NCBI GenBank assembly: GCA_002456995.1
Contig: NTKC01000013.1
Location: 1-44,740 of the forward strand
Source: Candidatus Thioglobus sp. MED-G25
GTDB lineage: Bacteria > Pseudomonadota > Gammaproteobacteria > Arenicellales > UBA868
Direction of reading: 5' to 3'
Length of the DNA: 44,740 nt
Below, in pieces: positions 1-8,268 of this stretch. Below the pieces are notes generated by a model that was not told the origin of the DNA, did no database searches, and was given only the letters and a program-made list of their open reading frames with translations. Every line of letters begins with the position of its first letter. The first letter of the stretch is position 1. The position numbers and the translations under genes are program-made.

Positions 1-1
1 T

Positions 2-733
2 CCTTGTAGTAAAGCGGAAACCCCAAAAGAGCCAAAGGGCAGGAAGCGTTGGCTGACCCATGAGGAAGCCAAAACTTTGTTACAAGTTGCTGGGAACCCG
101 GTGGATATGCAGGGTAGGCGTCTCACCAGTCAGTACAAATCCCCAATACTGCAGGATTTTATTGAGCTCGCTTTGAATACTGGTTGCCGCAAAACAGAGC
201 TGCTAAATCTCAAGTGGGAACATGTCGATTTTTCAACTCGTCTCCTTCATCTGGAGCAGACTAAGAGTGGGGAATGGCAGACAGTCCCGATCAATGAGGA
301 AGCAAGGCAGGTTCTGGTGCAAAGAATGCATCTGCGAGATGAAGTGTGTCCTCAAACTCCGTGGGTTTTCTTTCATCTAACCCCAGCCCTTAGTACAAAG
401 GTTGGGGATAGGGTCAAAAGCGTGAGAAAAGCGTTCTCTACGGCCTGTAGACGCGCAGGGATTGAAAACTTCCATATCCATGACCTGCGCCATACCTTTG
501 CCAGTTGGCTCGTGATGAACGGTACACCTCTCTTTGAAGTCAGCAAACTGCTTCGTCATGCGAGTATTCAGATGACAGAGCGATATGCACATCTAGCCCC
601 GGATCATCTGCATGATGCCGTCAATAATCTTGGATTTTCAGCACGTTTTCAGCACACGGAAAAGCCAAAACAGGCAGTGCTCTACCAGAATGGCTTAGTT
701 ACAGCGATAAATGGTCGGGGTGAGAGGATTTGA
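2..733 (+). CDS. Tyrosine recombinase/integrase, C-terminal part (5' end outside window)
   Basis: The frame is open from the window edge, so the gene begins upstream; a TTG at 77 is not a convincing start. What is seen is the catalytic domain of a phage/island-type tyrosine recombinase. The first catalytic Arg is in GCRKTELLNL, the beta-hairpin Lys in TKSGEW, the H-x-x-R box is HDLRHTFASWL, the second His is in LLRHAS and the nucleophile Tyr in TERYAHL. All five core residues are present, so the visible part looks intact. The protein ends inside the 3' part of the tRNA-Pro gene on the other strand: the TGA stop at 731-733 lies in its T-arm. This is the usual position of an integrase that uses a tRNA gene as attachment site. 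The family is certain; the substrate and the element's extent are not visible. Confidence 0.9.
   Translation, partial: PCSKAETPKEPKGRKRWLTHEEAKTLLQVAGNPVDMQGRRLTSQYKSPILQDFIELALNTGCRKTELLNLKWEHVDFSTRLLHLEQTKSGEWQTVPINEEARQVLVQRMHLRDEVCPQTPWVFFHLTPALSTKVGDRVKSVRKAFSTACRRAGIENFHIHDLRHTFASWLVMNGTPLFEVSKLLRHASIQMTERYAHLAPDHLHDAVNNLGFSARFQHTEKPKQAVLYQNGLVTAINGRGERI
672..705 (-). repeat. Partial copy of the tRNA-Pro 5' half, possible att-site remnant
   Basis: Positions 672-688 repeat 756-772 exactly (17 nt, AGGCAGTGCTCTACCAG on the + strand). That stretch is the tRNA-Pro D-arm to 5' anticodon stem. Further similarity continues to about 705 (tRNA-like TGTA-CT-AGCC on the minus strand) with a 4-nt insertion. 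The copy lies 84 bp from the true tRNA segment, in the same orientation, and within the integrase 3' coding end. The repeat is direct observation. Its origin, from an integration event or a decayed tandem tRNA copy, is inference. Confidence 0.6.
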
Positions 734-788
734 ACCTCCGGCCCCTGCCTCCCGAAGGCAGTGCTCTACCAGGCTGAGCTACACCCCG
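712..788 (-). tRNA. tRNA-Pro (anticodon CGG)
   Basis: On the minus strand the acceptor arm CGGGGTG pairs with CACCCCG, followed by discriminator A and an encoded CCA. The anticodon arm is CTGCC-TTCGGGA-GGCAG, giving anticodon CGG for codon CCG. The T-arm carries GGTTCAAATCC. It is 77 nt including CCA. It lies 49 bp downstream of ispB on the same strand. The integrase stop codon lies inside its 3' part, so this gene is the likely integration target. Confidence 0.95.
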
Positions 789-837
789 ATGTTGAAATTG
801 AATGATACGTCGCTGCCAAGCTTATTTAGTAGGCTCT

Positions 838-1887
838 TTAGTAGGATCGGGATACCGCGAACTCTGCTAGTTTAGATAGGGCCTTTCTGTAGTCAGATGG
901 AGGCAGGAGTTCCAGAGCTTGTTGTGCTTGTGCAGCATACGTTCTTGCAAGGCGGGAAGTGTACGCAAGGGAGTCGGTGGATTCAATAATGGCGACAATG
1001 GTATCAAACTGAGATCGGTCTCCTACTGATATGGCAGCCTGGATTAGTTCTTTGTCGCTTGGGGTACATACTCGCAGTGCATGGATCAGAGGTAAAGTCA
1101 TCTTGCCGTCGGCGAGATCATCGCCGGTGTTTTTCCCAATACTATCTGTGCCAGGTCGATAGTCCAGTGCATCGTCAATAATTTGAAATGAGATGCCGAT
1201 ATTGAGTCCAAATTCAGCAAGCGCTGACTCCGTGGCTGGTGCGGCGTTGGCCAGTAGAGCACCAATCTGGGCCGCTGATTCAAACAGTTTTGCTGTTTTA
1301 CGGGTGATCGTCTCGAGGTACTCAGCCTCGCTAACGTTTGGTGAGTGTGTGTTGAGGAGTTGAAGCACCTCACCTTCTGAGATTCGGTTAGTGGTTGCAG
1401 CCATGATCCGCATGATTGCCATTCGATCCACAGCGACCATCATTTCGAAGGCCCTGGAATAGAGAAAGTCACCAACTAATACGCTTGCAGGGTTGCCCCA
1501 GACTGCATTCGTCGTTTTGCGTCCCCGTCGCAGATCTGACTTATCCACGACATCATCATGCAGGAGGGTGGCCGTATGGATGAATTCAATGACTGCCCCA
1601 AGGTCGATGTGGGCGGTTCCCTGGTAACCGAGCGATCGCGTTGCCAGTAACAGTGTTATTGGCCGTAACCGCTTACCGCCAGCGTCAACGATGTAGCGTC
1701 CGATTTCCCGTATAAGCGGAACATCAGACTCAATCTGATTTTCAATGTGTCGCTTGATTGCAGAAAGATCATCTGAGACCAGTGCCATGATCTCGTTAAG
1801 TAACGTGACCGGATTGGTCGTTGCTGGATCCAACTGCCGCTTGTTTGGTTGCAAATTAGACGGGGTTGACATGGGTCGACTGCTCAT
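838..1887 (-). CDS. ispB: Octaprenyl (polyprenyl) diphosphate synthase
   Basis: Trans-prenyltransferase that builds the long side chain of ubiquinone/menaquinone from FPP and IPP. The 349-aa product has GKRLRP at residues 71-76 (IPP binding), the first Asp-rich motif LLHDDVVD (DDVVD at 111-115), the second Asp-rich motif FQIIDDALDY around 234-243, and the downstream DDLADGKMTLP. It is slightly longer than the approximately 323-aa E. coli enzyme because of an N-terminal extension; Met6 (position 1872) is an alternative start. It is divergent from rplU-rpmA-obg, the standard gammaproteobacterial arrangement, which favours IspB over IspA (FPP synthase). Chain length cannot be told from the sequence. 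Confidence 0.93.
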   Translation of the reverse strand: MSSRPMSTPSNLQPNKRQLDPATTNPVTLLNEIMALVSDDLSAIKRHIENQIESDVPLIREIGRYIVDAGGKRLRPITLLLATRSLGYQGTAHIDLGAVIEFIHTATLLHDDVVDKSDLRRGRKTTNAVWGNPASVLVGDFLYSRAFEMMVAVDRMAIMRIMAATTNRISEGEVLQLLNTHSPNVSEAEYLETITRKTAKLFESAAQIGALLANAAPATESALAEFGLNIGISFQIIDDALDYRPGTDSIGKNTGDDLADGKMTLPLIHALRVCTPSDKELIQAAISVGDRSQFDTIVAIIESTDSLAYTSRLARTYAAQAQQALELLPPSDYRKALSKLAEFAVSRSY

Positions 1888-1917
1888 ACATAGCTGTAGT
1901 TACTGGTGGAAGGGCAA

Positions 1918-1946
1918 TTGACGGTGCTCTGCCGATGAAATAAAAT
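1918..1946 (+). promoter_or_regulatory. Sigma-70-type promoter for rplU-rpmA
   Basis: TTGACG at 1918-1923, a 17-nt spacer, then TAAAAT at 1941-1946. The expected start point is near 1953, leaving an approximately 65-nt leader before rplU. It lies in the ispB/rplU divergent gap. The hexamers are read directly; activity is inferred. Confidence 0.65.
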
Positions 1947-2017
1947 TCGGCGCCGATTTAAGGTTATTTGCGCCTAGATCACCCCAATGTTGCCCGAATT
2001 TCAGCGGAGACACAATA

Positions 2018-2329
2018 ATGTATGCGGTTGTTAGAACAGGTGGAAAGCAGTACCGGCTTGGCGTTGGAGACAGCGTCAAAGTCGAAAAACTACCCGATGA
2101 GGTAGGAAACATTGTCGAATTATCGCAGATACTGATGGTCTCGGATGGGGGTGAAGTAAAAGTCGGTACACCACTTGTGCCGGGCGCATCCGTCAAAGCG
2201 GAGATTGTCGGGCATGGTCGCAACAAAAAAATAACAGTGTTTAAAATGAAGCGCCGGAAACAGTATCGCCGTACACAAGGTCATCGACAAGCGTTTACCC
2301 AGTTGAAGGTCACCGAGATAAACGCCTAA
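2018..2329 (+). CDS. rplU: 50S ribosomal protein L21
   Basis: Structural protein of the large subunit that contacts 23S rRNA. The 103-aa length is exactly that of the bacterial family. The N-terminus MYAVVRTGGKQYR is the L21 signature, and the basic KMKRRKQYRRTQGHRQ segment near the C-terminus is the rRNA-binding region. It starts at ATG 2018 after an AGCGGAGA ribosome binding site. It is followed 24 bp later by rpmA, so the two are cotranscribed, as in nearly all bacteria. Confidence 0.98.
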   Translation: MYAVVRTGGKQYRLGVGDSVKVEKLPDEVGNIVELSQILMVSDGGEVKVGTPLVPGASVKAEIVGHGRNKKITVFKMKRRKQYRRTQGHRQAFTQLKVTEINA

Positions 2330-2353
2330 GCTCAAGCACAGAGGAATAAATTC

Positions 2354-2614
2354 ATGGCGCATAAGAAGGCAGGAGGCAGTTCGAGGAACGGCCGAGACTC
2401 AGAATCAAAGAGACTTGGCGTTAAGCGATATGCTGGTCAGGCTGTGCGTGCAGGCAATATCATCATACGCCAGCGCGGCAGTTCATTTCATCCGGGTGTA
2501 AACGTCGGCATGGGCAAGGACCACACTTTGTTTGCGCTTACAGAAGGTAAAGTAAAGTTTGACATCAAAGGCCCTAAGAGTCGAAGAACTGTGAGTGTGC
2601 TTGCCGAAAGCTGA
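2354..2614 (+). CDS. rpmA: 50S ribosomal protein L27
   Basis: Large-subunit protein whose N-terminal tail reaches the peptidyl transferase centre. The 86-aa product begins [16 protein letters not shown], the conserved flexible tail, and contains the GNIIIRQRG and [17 protein letters not shown] core segments. The N-terminus starts directly at MAHKK, with no cleavable extension of the Firmicutes type. It lies between rplU and a Rho-independent terminator at 2644-2668, with obg beyond. Confidence 0.98.
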   Translation: MAHKKAGGSSRNGRDSESKRLGVKRYAGQAVRAGNIIIRQRGSSFHPGVNVGMGKDHTLFALTEGKVKFDIKGPKSRRTVSVLAES

Positions 2615-2643
2615 GCGATTGTCACAAATGGTTGCGCGAAACG

Positions 2644-2668
2644 CCCCGCCGAATGAGCGGGGTTTTTT
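2644..2668 (+). terminator. Rho-independent terminator after rplU-rpmA
   Basis: Stem CCCCGC (2644-2649) pairs with GCGGGG (2657-2662) around a 7-nt loop, followed directly by TTTTTT. It lies 30 bp past the rpmA stop and 19 bp before the obg start. It probably attenuates rather than isolates, since no separate obg promoter fits in the remaining space. Confidence 0.85.
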
Positions 2669-2686
2669 GTAACGAGGCGACACCGG

Positions 2687-3697
2687 ATGAAATTCATAGA
2701 CGAAGCCATTATTGAAGTTCGTGCCGGCGGGGGTGGAGATGGATGCCTGAGTTTCAGGCGCGAGAAATTTGTACCGCGCGGCGGGCCTGACGGTGGTGAT
2801 GGTGGTCGAGGAGGCGACGTTGTGCTTGTGAGCGATAGTGGGATTAATTCGCTGGCGCAGTTTCGGTACAAGCGAAAGTTTTCAGCTGTCAACGGCAAGG
2901 GGGGAGCTGGCCGAAACCGGACAGGTGCTGGCGGTGACGATTGTCGCATTCGCGTACCGGCGGGAACGTTGGTATTTGATGCGGATACCAAAGAAAGAAT
3001 CACGGATTTGAATCAATCAGACACGGCATTTGTCGTGGCGCAAGGTGGCCGTGGCGGAGTTGGCAACATGCGCTTTAAGTCCAGTACCAACCGAGCGCCA
3101 AGGCGGACTGTGCCAGGGACGCCGGGTGATGCACGCACGCTTCGGCTCGAATTACAGGTATTGGCGGATGTAGGTTTACTGGGGCTTCCTAATGCGGGTA
3201 AGTCGACATTTCTGCGTGCTGTTTCCCAAGCAAGGCCCAAAGTAGCCGACTATCCATTTACGACATTACACCCTGAACTCGGTGTTGTTGATGTTGATAC
3301 GGACAGCAGCTTCGTGATCGCAGATATACCCGGACTTATCAAAGGCGCCGCAACAGGAGTCGGCCTAGGAGTCAGGTTCCTCAATCACCTGAAGCGGACT
3401 CGGCTTCTTCTGCATATGGTGGATATTGGACCCGAGACATCGAACGATCTGGTTGCGGATATCCAGACGGTTGAACACGAGCTCGCTGAATTTGACCCCG
3501 ACCTTGCGAGCAGACCACGCTGGCTCATCTTGAATAAGATAGACCTAATGCCCGATGAAGAAGTTGACCAAATTCACCAGTCCCTGGTTGAATCGCTGAG
3601 TTGGACATCACCCAGCTTTGCCGTATCTGGCTTTACGGGTAAAGGGTGTCGCGGTGTAATCCTTGGGGTTCAACGCTGGCTAACACAACAGGATTGA
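2687..3697 (+). CDS. obgE: Obg/CgtA GTPase
   Basis: Ribosome-associated GTPase acting in late 50S assembly and stress control. Residues 1-158 form the glycine-rich Obg fold (EVRAGGGGDGCLSFRREKF). The G domain follows, with G1 GLPNAGKS at 166-173, switch I TTLHPELG, G3 DIPG at 213-216 and G4 NKID at 283-286. At 336 aa it lacks the long acidic tail of the approximately 390-aa E. coli protein; shorter forms are common in other proteobacteria. proB starts 11 bp after its stop, so the two are likely cotranscribed. Confidence 0.97.
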   Translation: MKFIDEAIIEVRAGGGGDGCLSFRREKFVPRGGPDGGDGGRGGDVVLVSDSGINSLAQFRYKRKFSAVNGKGGAGRNRTGAGGDDCRIRVPAGTLVFDADTKERITDLNQSDTAFVVAQGGRGGVGNMRFKSSTNRAPRRTVPGTPGDARTLRLELQVLADVGLLGLPNAGKSTFLRAVSQARPKVADYPFTTLHPELGVVDVDTDSSFVIADIPGLIKGAATGVGLGVRFLNHLKRTRLLLHMVDIGPETSNDLVADIQTVEHELAEFDPDLASRPRWLILNKIDLMPDEEVDQIHQSLVESLSWTSPSFAVSGFTGKGCRGVILGVQRWLTQQD

Positions 3698-3708
3698 TCG
3701 GCGCAACA

Positions 3709-4818
3709 ATGAAAGCAACGGATAGGCGTTGGGTGGTAAAGATTGGAAGCGCGTTGTTGACAGACCTGACGTCAGGTCTGGACCGACGGATGATTACGCG
3801 GTTGGTTGGTGAGGTGGTCGAGTTGCGTGAGCGAGGCGTGGACGTTGTACTGGTGTCTTCGGGGTCTATTGTTGAAGGGATGCAACGACTCGGATGGCAG
3901 GAACGACCCAGAGAGTTATATAAACTACAGGCGGCTGCCGCGGTTGGTCAGATGGGGTTGGTTGAGACCTACCAGAGAGCATTTAGCGAATACGGTGTAC
4001 AAGCAGCCCAGGTTTTGCTGACTGATGCCGATCTCACAGATCGTAGCCGATACCTGAATGCACGAAGTGCACTACGGACACTACTTCAGCTTGGCACAGT
4101 GCCGGTTGTGAATGAAAACGACAGCGTGGTAACACAGGAGATCAGGTTCGGTGACAACGACACACTGGCCGCCCTAGTGGCCAACTTGATTGAAGCGGAG
4201 TATTTGCTGATCTTGACCGATCAAGAAGGTTTGTATGATCGTGATCCCAACTCAGCAGAACGCGCTCAGTTGATAGAAGAAGGTGTGGCGGGTGATCCGC
4301 TGTTGGAACAGTACGCCGGCCCGGGCAGTAAACTGGGTCGTGGCGGCATGCTGACAAAACTGCAGGCAGCTGGGAAAGCAGCCCGATCAGGTGCATCGAC
4401 CATCATATTGTCAGGCCGCCATGCTGGGCGCTTGATTGAGGTGCTCGACGGTCGTGTCAAAGGTACGTTGCTGAAGGCGGAATCTGGGCGTCTGACAGCT
4501 CGAAAACAATGGCTTGCCGGTCGACTGCGAGCGAGTGGTCGATTGTTGTTGGATTCTGGCGCCGTTAAGGTGCTGACACAGTCAGGGCGTAGTTTATTGC
4601 CCGTGGGTGTCCGTGGCATTGAAGGTGTCTTCGAAAGAGGGGAACTGGTTGATTGTGTCGATGAAACCACAGGAGCGGTTATCGCGCGTGGGCTGGTTAA
4701 TTACAGTTCAGTTGAGGCCGGCCAGATTATTGGACAACCCAGCGCTAAGATCGAACAAATTTTGGGTTACGTTGACGAACCCGAATTGATACACCGTGAC
4801 AATATCGTTATTCAGTGA
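3709..4818 (+). CDS. proB: Glutamate 5-kinase with C-terminal PUA domain
   Basis: Catalyses ATP-dependent phosphorylation of glutamate, the first and feedback-inhibited step of proline synthesis. The frame opens further upstream inside obg, but ATG 3709 begins MKATDRRWVVKIGSALLT, which matches the family N-terminus, so the 369-aa form is chosen. The amino acid kinase domain shows KIGSALL near residue 11, the VVNENDSV substrate loop, DNDTLAALVA, and KLGRGGMLTKLQAA. Residues from about 275 onward form a PUA domain as in E. coli ProB. The obg-proB pairing is typical of Pseudomonas-like genomes; proA is not in the window. Confidence 0.96.
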   Translation: MKATDRRWVVKIGSALLTDLTSGLDRRMITRLVGEVVELRERGVDVVLVSSGSIVEGMQRLGWQERPRELYKLQAAAAVGQMGLVETYQRAFSEYGVQAAQVLLTDADLTDRSRYLNARSALRTLLQLGTVPVVNENDSVVTQEIRFGDNDTLAALVANLIEAEYLLILTDQEGLYDRDPNSAERAQLIEEGVAGDPLLEQYAGPGSKLGRGGMLTKLQAAGKAARSGASTIILSGRHAGRLIEVLDGRVKGTLLKAESGRLTARKQWLAGRLRASGRLLLDSGAVKVLTQSGRSLLPVGVRGIEGVFERGELVDCVDETTGAVIARGLVNYSSVEAGQIIGQPSAKIEQILGYVDEPELIHRDNIVIQ

Positions 4819-4850
4819 CGATAATTGTCGAGAAAAAAGACTGAGCGTGA

Positions 4851-5117
4851 TTAGCTTGCGTGAGCTTTCAGGCGGGCATTCAGGCGGCTTTTCAATCGGG
4901 CGGCCTTGTTTCGGTGTTCGAGGCCTTTGCGAGCTGATTGATCAATTTTTGACACGGCTTCCTGATAGGATTTTGAGGCCGCTTCTTTGTCCTCGTTTTC
5001 GAGTGATTTGAGGAATATTTTGATGCTGGTACGCATCGATGAGCGTTGCGACATGTTGCGAGCGCGATGCACCGTCGCTTGACGTGCCCGTTTTCGAGCC
5101 TGGAGTGTATTTGCCAA
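4851..5117 (-). CDS. rpsT: 30S ribosomal protein S20 (TTG start)
   Basis: Primary-binding small-subunit protein. The frame opens to 5159, but the family N-terminus (ANTLQARKRARQ) begins immediately after a TTG codon at 5117-5115, giving 88 aa against the usual 87. The protein is very Lys/Arg rich, as expected (RKRARQATVHRARN, and KGLEHRNKAARLKSRLNARLKA at the C-terminus). E. coli rpsT also starts at UUG, which is tied to S20 autoregulation, so this start is likely deliberate. It is divergent from murJ, the same order as in Pseudomonas and Escherichia. Confidence 0.95.
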   Translation of the reverse strand: MANTLQARKRARQATVHRARNMSQRSSMRTSIKIFLKSLENEDKEAASKSYQEAVSKIDQSARKGLEHRNKAARLKSRLNARLKAHAS

Positions 5118-5158
5118 ACCGTGTTCTCTTGTAGATATTACTGCAAAAATGAGGCGCA

Positions 5159-5187
5159 AGTATCTTCATCCGATACCTCTTTGTCAA
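5159..5187 (-). promoter_or_regulatory. Sigma-70-type promoter for rpsT
   Basis: On the minus strand TTGACA (5187-5182), a 17-nt spacer, and GATACT (5164-5159). This predicts a start near 5152 and an approximately 35-nt leader to the TTG start. The -35 is a perfect consensus. Confidence 0.7.
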
Positions 5188-5264
5188 TCGCCAATTCGAG
5201 AGTTATGCCCAAACAGCGATTAGCCAGTCGACCTTTTTATAGATTCTAATGGACCGTTAGGGCT

Positions 5265-6836
5265 ATGGTTTTGCATAAGATGTTTAGATCGACCATGACG
5301 GTCAGCCTGATGACGTTGTTATCGCGGATAACCGGACTTGTCCGTGATATTGCGTTTGCGCAATTCCTGGGTAGTGGACTGGTCGCGGATGCTTTCTTTG
5401 TTGCGTTCAGAATTCCCAATTTTTTCAGGCGAATTTTTGCGGAGGGTGCTTTTTCGGCCGGTTTTGTGCCGGTCTATGCAGAATACGAATCGCGGTATCC
5501 CGCCCCCCAGGTGAGAGCCTTTCTAGACCTGATGTTGGGTCGTTTAGCTCTGATTCTGCTGCTTTTTACCCTGTTGGGGGTTCTAGGCGCACCATGGCTG
5601 GTAACGATAATTGCGCCGGGTTTTGTTGAGCATCCCGACAAGTACGCCGCGACCGTGGAGGCTTTACGGTTTACCTTTCCGTATCTTTTCTTTGTCTCGC
5701 TGGTAGCGATGGCGGGTGGTATTCTCAATACACGTGGCCGATTTGCAGTCCCGGCGATCACACCGGTGTTTTTGAACCTGTTTTTGATCGGTGCTGTCAT
5801 TTGGGCAGTTCCGTTTGCTACCCATAAAGCCCTTACTCTTGGTATCGGTGTGTTCGTCGCTGGGGTGGTTCAGCTTGGATTCCAGTTGCCTTTCTTGGCC
5901 TTCGAGAGGCGCCTACCTTTCCCAAAAATAATGACTGGAAAAGGCACCCAGGCAGTTGCGGCCGACGGTGTCGGGCGGGTCTTTTCATTGATGCTTCCAG
6001 CGTTGTTTGGTGTGTCAGTTGCCCAGATCAACTTACTTATTAATACAGTGCTGGCCTCATTTTTGGTAACAGGAAGCGTTTCCTGGCTGTATTACTCCGA
6101 TCGACTGATGGAGTTTCCGGTGGGTGTTTTCGGAATCGCCCTGGCAACAGTGATTTTGCCAAAACTGTCCAAACAGGTCGCTGAAAACGCTGTAGAGGAA
6201 TACCGTCAGACTATCGATTGGGCGTTACGCCTGGCGTTGCTGGTGGTGTGTCCTGCTGCGGTCGCACTGGTCGTCCTGGCCCACCCGCTTATGCTGACGT
6301 TATTCCAGTACGGTGAATTTACTGATGAAGATGCGCGTATGGCTGCCAAAAGTTTGGTTGCCTTCTCGCCGGGGCTGATCGGTTTTGTCCTGGTGAAGGT
6401 TCTGGCGCCTGGGTTTTTTGCCAGAAAGGACACTAAAACACCGGTGCGAGCAGGAGTTATTGCGATGGCTGTCAACGGCCTGTGCGCAGCGGCTCTGACG
6501 TTGGCGGTGCCGTTGGGGCATGTGGGTTTGGCAGCAGCGACGTCCATATCGGGCCTGGTCAATGCTGGGTTGCTTTATCGCTATCTAGTTCGTGATTCGG
6601 GATATATGTCTGGGCCTGGTATGAGCGGTTTTGCAGTTAAAACTGCTGCCGCTGCCATCGTGATGGGTGTCGTACTGTGGTTCGGTGTGCCGGATCGGCA
6701 GTTCTGGGTTGCTGCATCTGTCGCCGGTCGATTGTGGCAACTGGTAATGTGGGTGTCAGCAGGAACAGTAGTATATTTCGTTTGCCTATATGTCGTCGGT
6801 CTAAAACCACACCGCCTATTTCAACGTCAGACTTAG
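5265..6836 (+). CDS. murJ: Lipid II flippase MurJ
   Basis: Polytopic inner-membrane protein (MOP superfamily) that moves the peptidoglycan precursor lipid II to the periplasm. The 523-aa product begins with the family signature TVSLMTLLSRITGLVRD, followed by FFVAFRIPNFFRRIFAEGAFSAG split over the first helices. The rest is a long run of hydrophobic helices consistent with about 14 membrane segments. The ATG at 5280 (MFRSTMTV) matches homologue N-termini better than 5265; both are possible. It is divergent from rpsT and followed 10 bp later by a DUF2203-like gene and then ribF. Confidence 0.95.
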   Translation: MVLHKMFRSTMTVSLMTLLSRITGLVRDIAFAQFLGSGLVADAFFVAFRIPNFFRRIFAEGAFSAGFVPVYAEYESRYPAPQVRAFLDLMLGRLALILLLFTLLGVLGAPWLVTIIAPGFVEHPDKYAATVEALRFTFPYLFFVSLVAMAGGILNTRGRFAVPAITPVFLNLFLIGAVIWAVPFATHKALTLGIGVFVAGVVQLGFQLPFLAFERRLPFPKIMTGKGTQAVAADGVGRVFSLMLPALFGVSVAQINLLINTVLASFLVTGSVSWLYYSDRLMEFPVGVFGIALATVILPKLSKQVAENAVEEYRQTIDWALRLALLVVCPAAVALVVLAHPLMLTLFQYGEFTDEDARMAAKSLVAFSPGLIGFVLVKVLAPGFFARKDTKTPVRAGVIAMAVNGLCAAALTLAVPLGHVGLAAATSISGLVNAGLLYRYLVRDSGYMSGPGMSGFAVKTAAAAIVMGVVLWFGVPDRQFWVAASVAGRLWQLVMWVSAGTVVYFVCLYVVGLKPHRLFQRQT

Positions 6837-6846
6837 ATAGCAACCT

Positions 6847-7272
6847 GTGAAGAGCGTCGAGCAATCAGGATTAGCAGTTATCGTGCAGATTGGCAGCCCT
6901 GCCGATTCGAAGCTGTATGTGCTTGCAGAGGCATCGGAGTTGTTGCCTGTTGTCAGAAAAATCACGGAGAACGCATATAACCGGTTGTCCAGGCTTGATG
7001 AACGGCTCGAATTGATGCTGCTGTGTGACCCTCGACGCGCTGCTATCGCTGCTGATTATGAGAAAATTGTCCGCAAGTGGATCGCCAGTATCACCAGGCT
7101 CGGTGCGATACCCAATGGACTGTGGCGGGTCGATTTCGATACCGGTGAAGGTTACCTCTGTTGGCGATTCCCAGAATTAAAAATCGGGTATTTTCGGGAT
7201 TACGACTGTGAGTTTGATGATCGAAAATCCGTAAAATCACTGATTGAAGAGACAGCACCGTTCTGGGCGTAA
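6847..7272 (+). CDS. DUF2203-like protein of unknown function
   Basis: The function is unknown. The 141-aa product looks like a DUF2203 member: an N-terminal helical part resembling the leucine/valine pattern YVLAEASELLPVVRKI (residues 24-39), a long charged helix, then the C-terminal block GLWRVDFDTGEGYLCWRF with ELKIGYFRDYD (residues 91-120). That block parallels the family's G-x-VDF...LCWR..E..IGYWH pattern. The canonical His after IGYW is here FRD. No signal peptide or membrane segment is seen, so it is likely cytoplasmic. It starts with GTG 10 bp after murJ and lies 48 bp before ribF, so probable cotranscription. The family assignment rests on motif memory. Confidence 0.6.
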   Translation: MKSVEQSGLAVIVQIGSPADSKLYVLAEASELLPVVRKITENAYNRLSRLDERLELMLLCDPRRAAIAADYEKIVRKWIASITRLGAIPNGLWRVDFDTGEGYLCWRFPELKIGYFRDYDCEFDDRKSVKSLIEETAPFWA

Positions 7273-7320
7273 ATGGCACGGTTGAATGATTTCTGCTGAT
7301 TTGCCGGAAAGAAAATTGCT

Positions 7321-8259
7321 ATGGAACTGATCAGAGGGCGCCAGAATATCTCGAGCAGTGCAAAACCGAGTGTTGTGTCGATTGGTAATTTTGATGGCGT
7401 TCACTTGGGACATCTGCAGTTGATTGAAACGCTGCAAAGAGAGGCTCATCGTGCCGGTGTACCGGCAACGGTGTTGACTTTTGACCCGCATCCTCACGAA
7501 TTCTTCAATGCAACAACAGCACCCCCGAGATTGTCAACTTTCCGGGAAAAGCTCGAACAGTTGGATAAAGCCGGGGTCGATAAGGTGGTGTGCCTCCGAT
7601 TTAATGCGCTGTTGGCAGAAATGTCGGCTGAGGAATTTGTGGAGGTATATCTAATCAACGGATTGGGTGTACGAGTCCTGATTGTCGGTGATGATTTCAG
7701 GTTCGGCCGTGATCGAAAAGGGGATTTTTCCCTGCTGGAAGAAATGGGTCGTCAAGCTGACTTCGCGGTCAGTTCAGTTGACACCTTTATTGTTGACGGC
7801 CACCGGGTCAGTAGTTCACGAATTCGCCAGATTCTGCAGGATGCTGACTTTTCGCTGGCAGAGCGCTTACTGGGTCGGCCATTCACGATCACTGCTCGAG
7901 TCGCCCATGGCGATAAGCGGGGTCGGACTTGGGGATTTCCAACCGCAAATTTGATGCTTCGGCACAGCAACTTACCGGTCGGGGGCGTCTATGCGGCAAC
8001 AGTGCGCCGATGCGACGGTGAAAGGCGTCATGGTGTTGTCAATGTAGGATTTCGACCGACTGTCGGGGGTAATCGATTTCTGGTCGAAGTGCATCTGCTG
8101 AATCATGATGAGAAACTTTATGGTCAGCGTCTGACGGTTGAGTTCAGACAAAAGATACGGCCAGAAAAAAATTTCGAATCTTTCGATCACTTAAAAGTAC
8201 AAATCGGTCGGGATATTGAACAAGCACGTGAGTTTTTGAAACAAATGTATCCCCTATGA
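7321..8259 (+). CDS. ribF: Bifunctional riboflavin kinase / FAD synthetase
   Basis: Converts riboflavin to FMN and then FAD. The N-terminal adenylyltransferase domain has SIGNFDGVHLGH (residues 20-31), FDPHPHEFF, and SSSRIRQIL around 160. The C-terminal flavokinase domain, from about residue 185, contains GRTWGFPTANL and GVYAATV, plus the conserved NVGFRPTVGG. At 312 aa it is the normal length. It starts at ATG 7321 after GGAAAG. The next gene, lspA, starts 9 bp after its stop; ileS, expected here in most gammaproteobacteria, is missing. Confidence 0.97.
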   Translation: MELIRGRQNISSSAKPSVVSIGNFDGVHLGHLQLIETLQREAHRAGVPATVLTFDPHPHEFFNATTAPPRLSTFREKLEQLDKAGVDKVVCLRFNALLAEMSAEEFVEVYLINGLGVRVLIVGDDFRFGRDRKGDFSLLEEMGRQADFAVSSVDTFIVDGHRVSSSRIRQILQDADFSLAERLLGRPFTITARVAHGDKRGRTWGFPTANLMLRHSNLPVGGVYAATVRRCDGERRHGVVNVGFRPTVGGNRFLVEVHLLNHDEKLYGQRLTVEFRQKIRPEKNFESFDHLKVQIGRDIEQAREFLKQMYPL

Positions 8260-8268
8260 GATCTTGCG

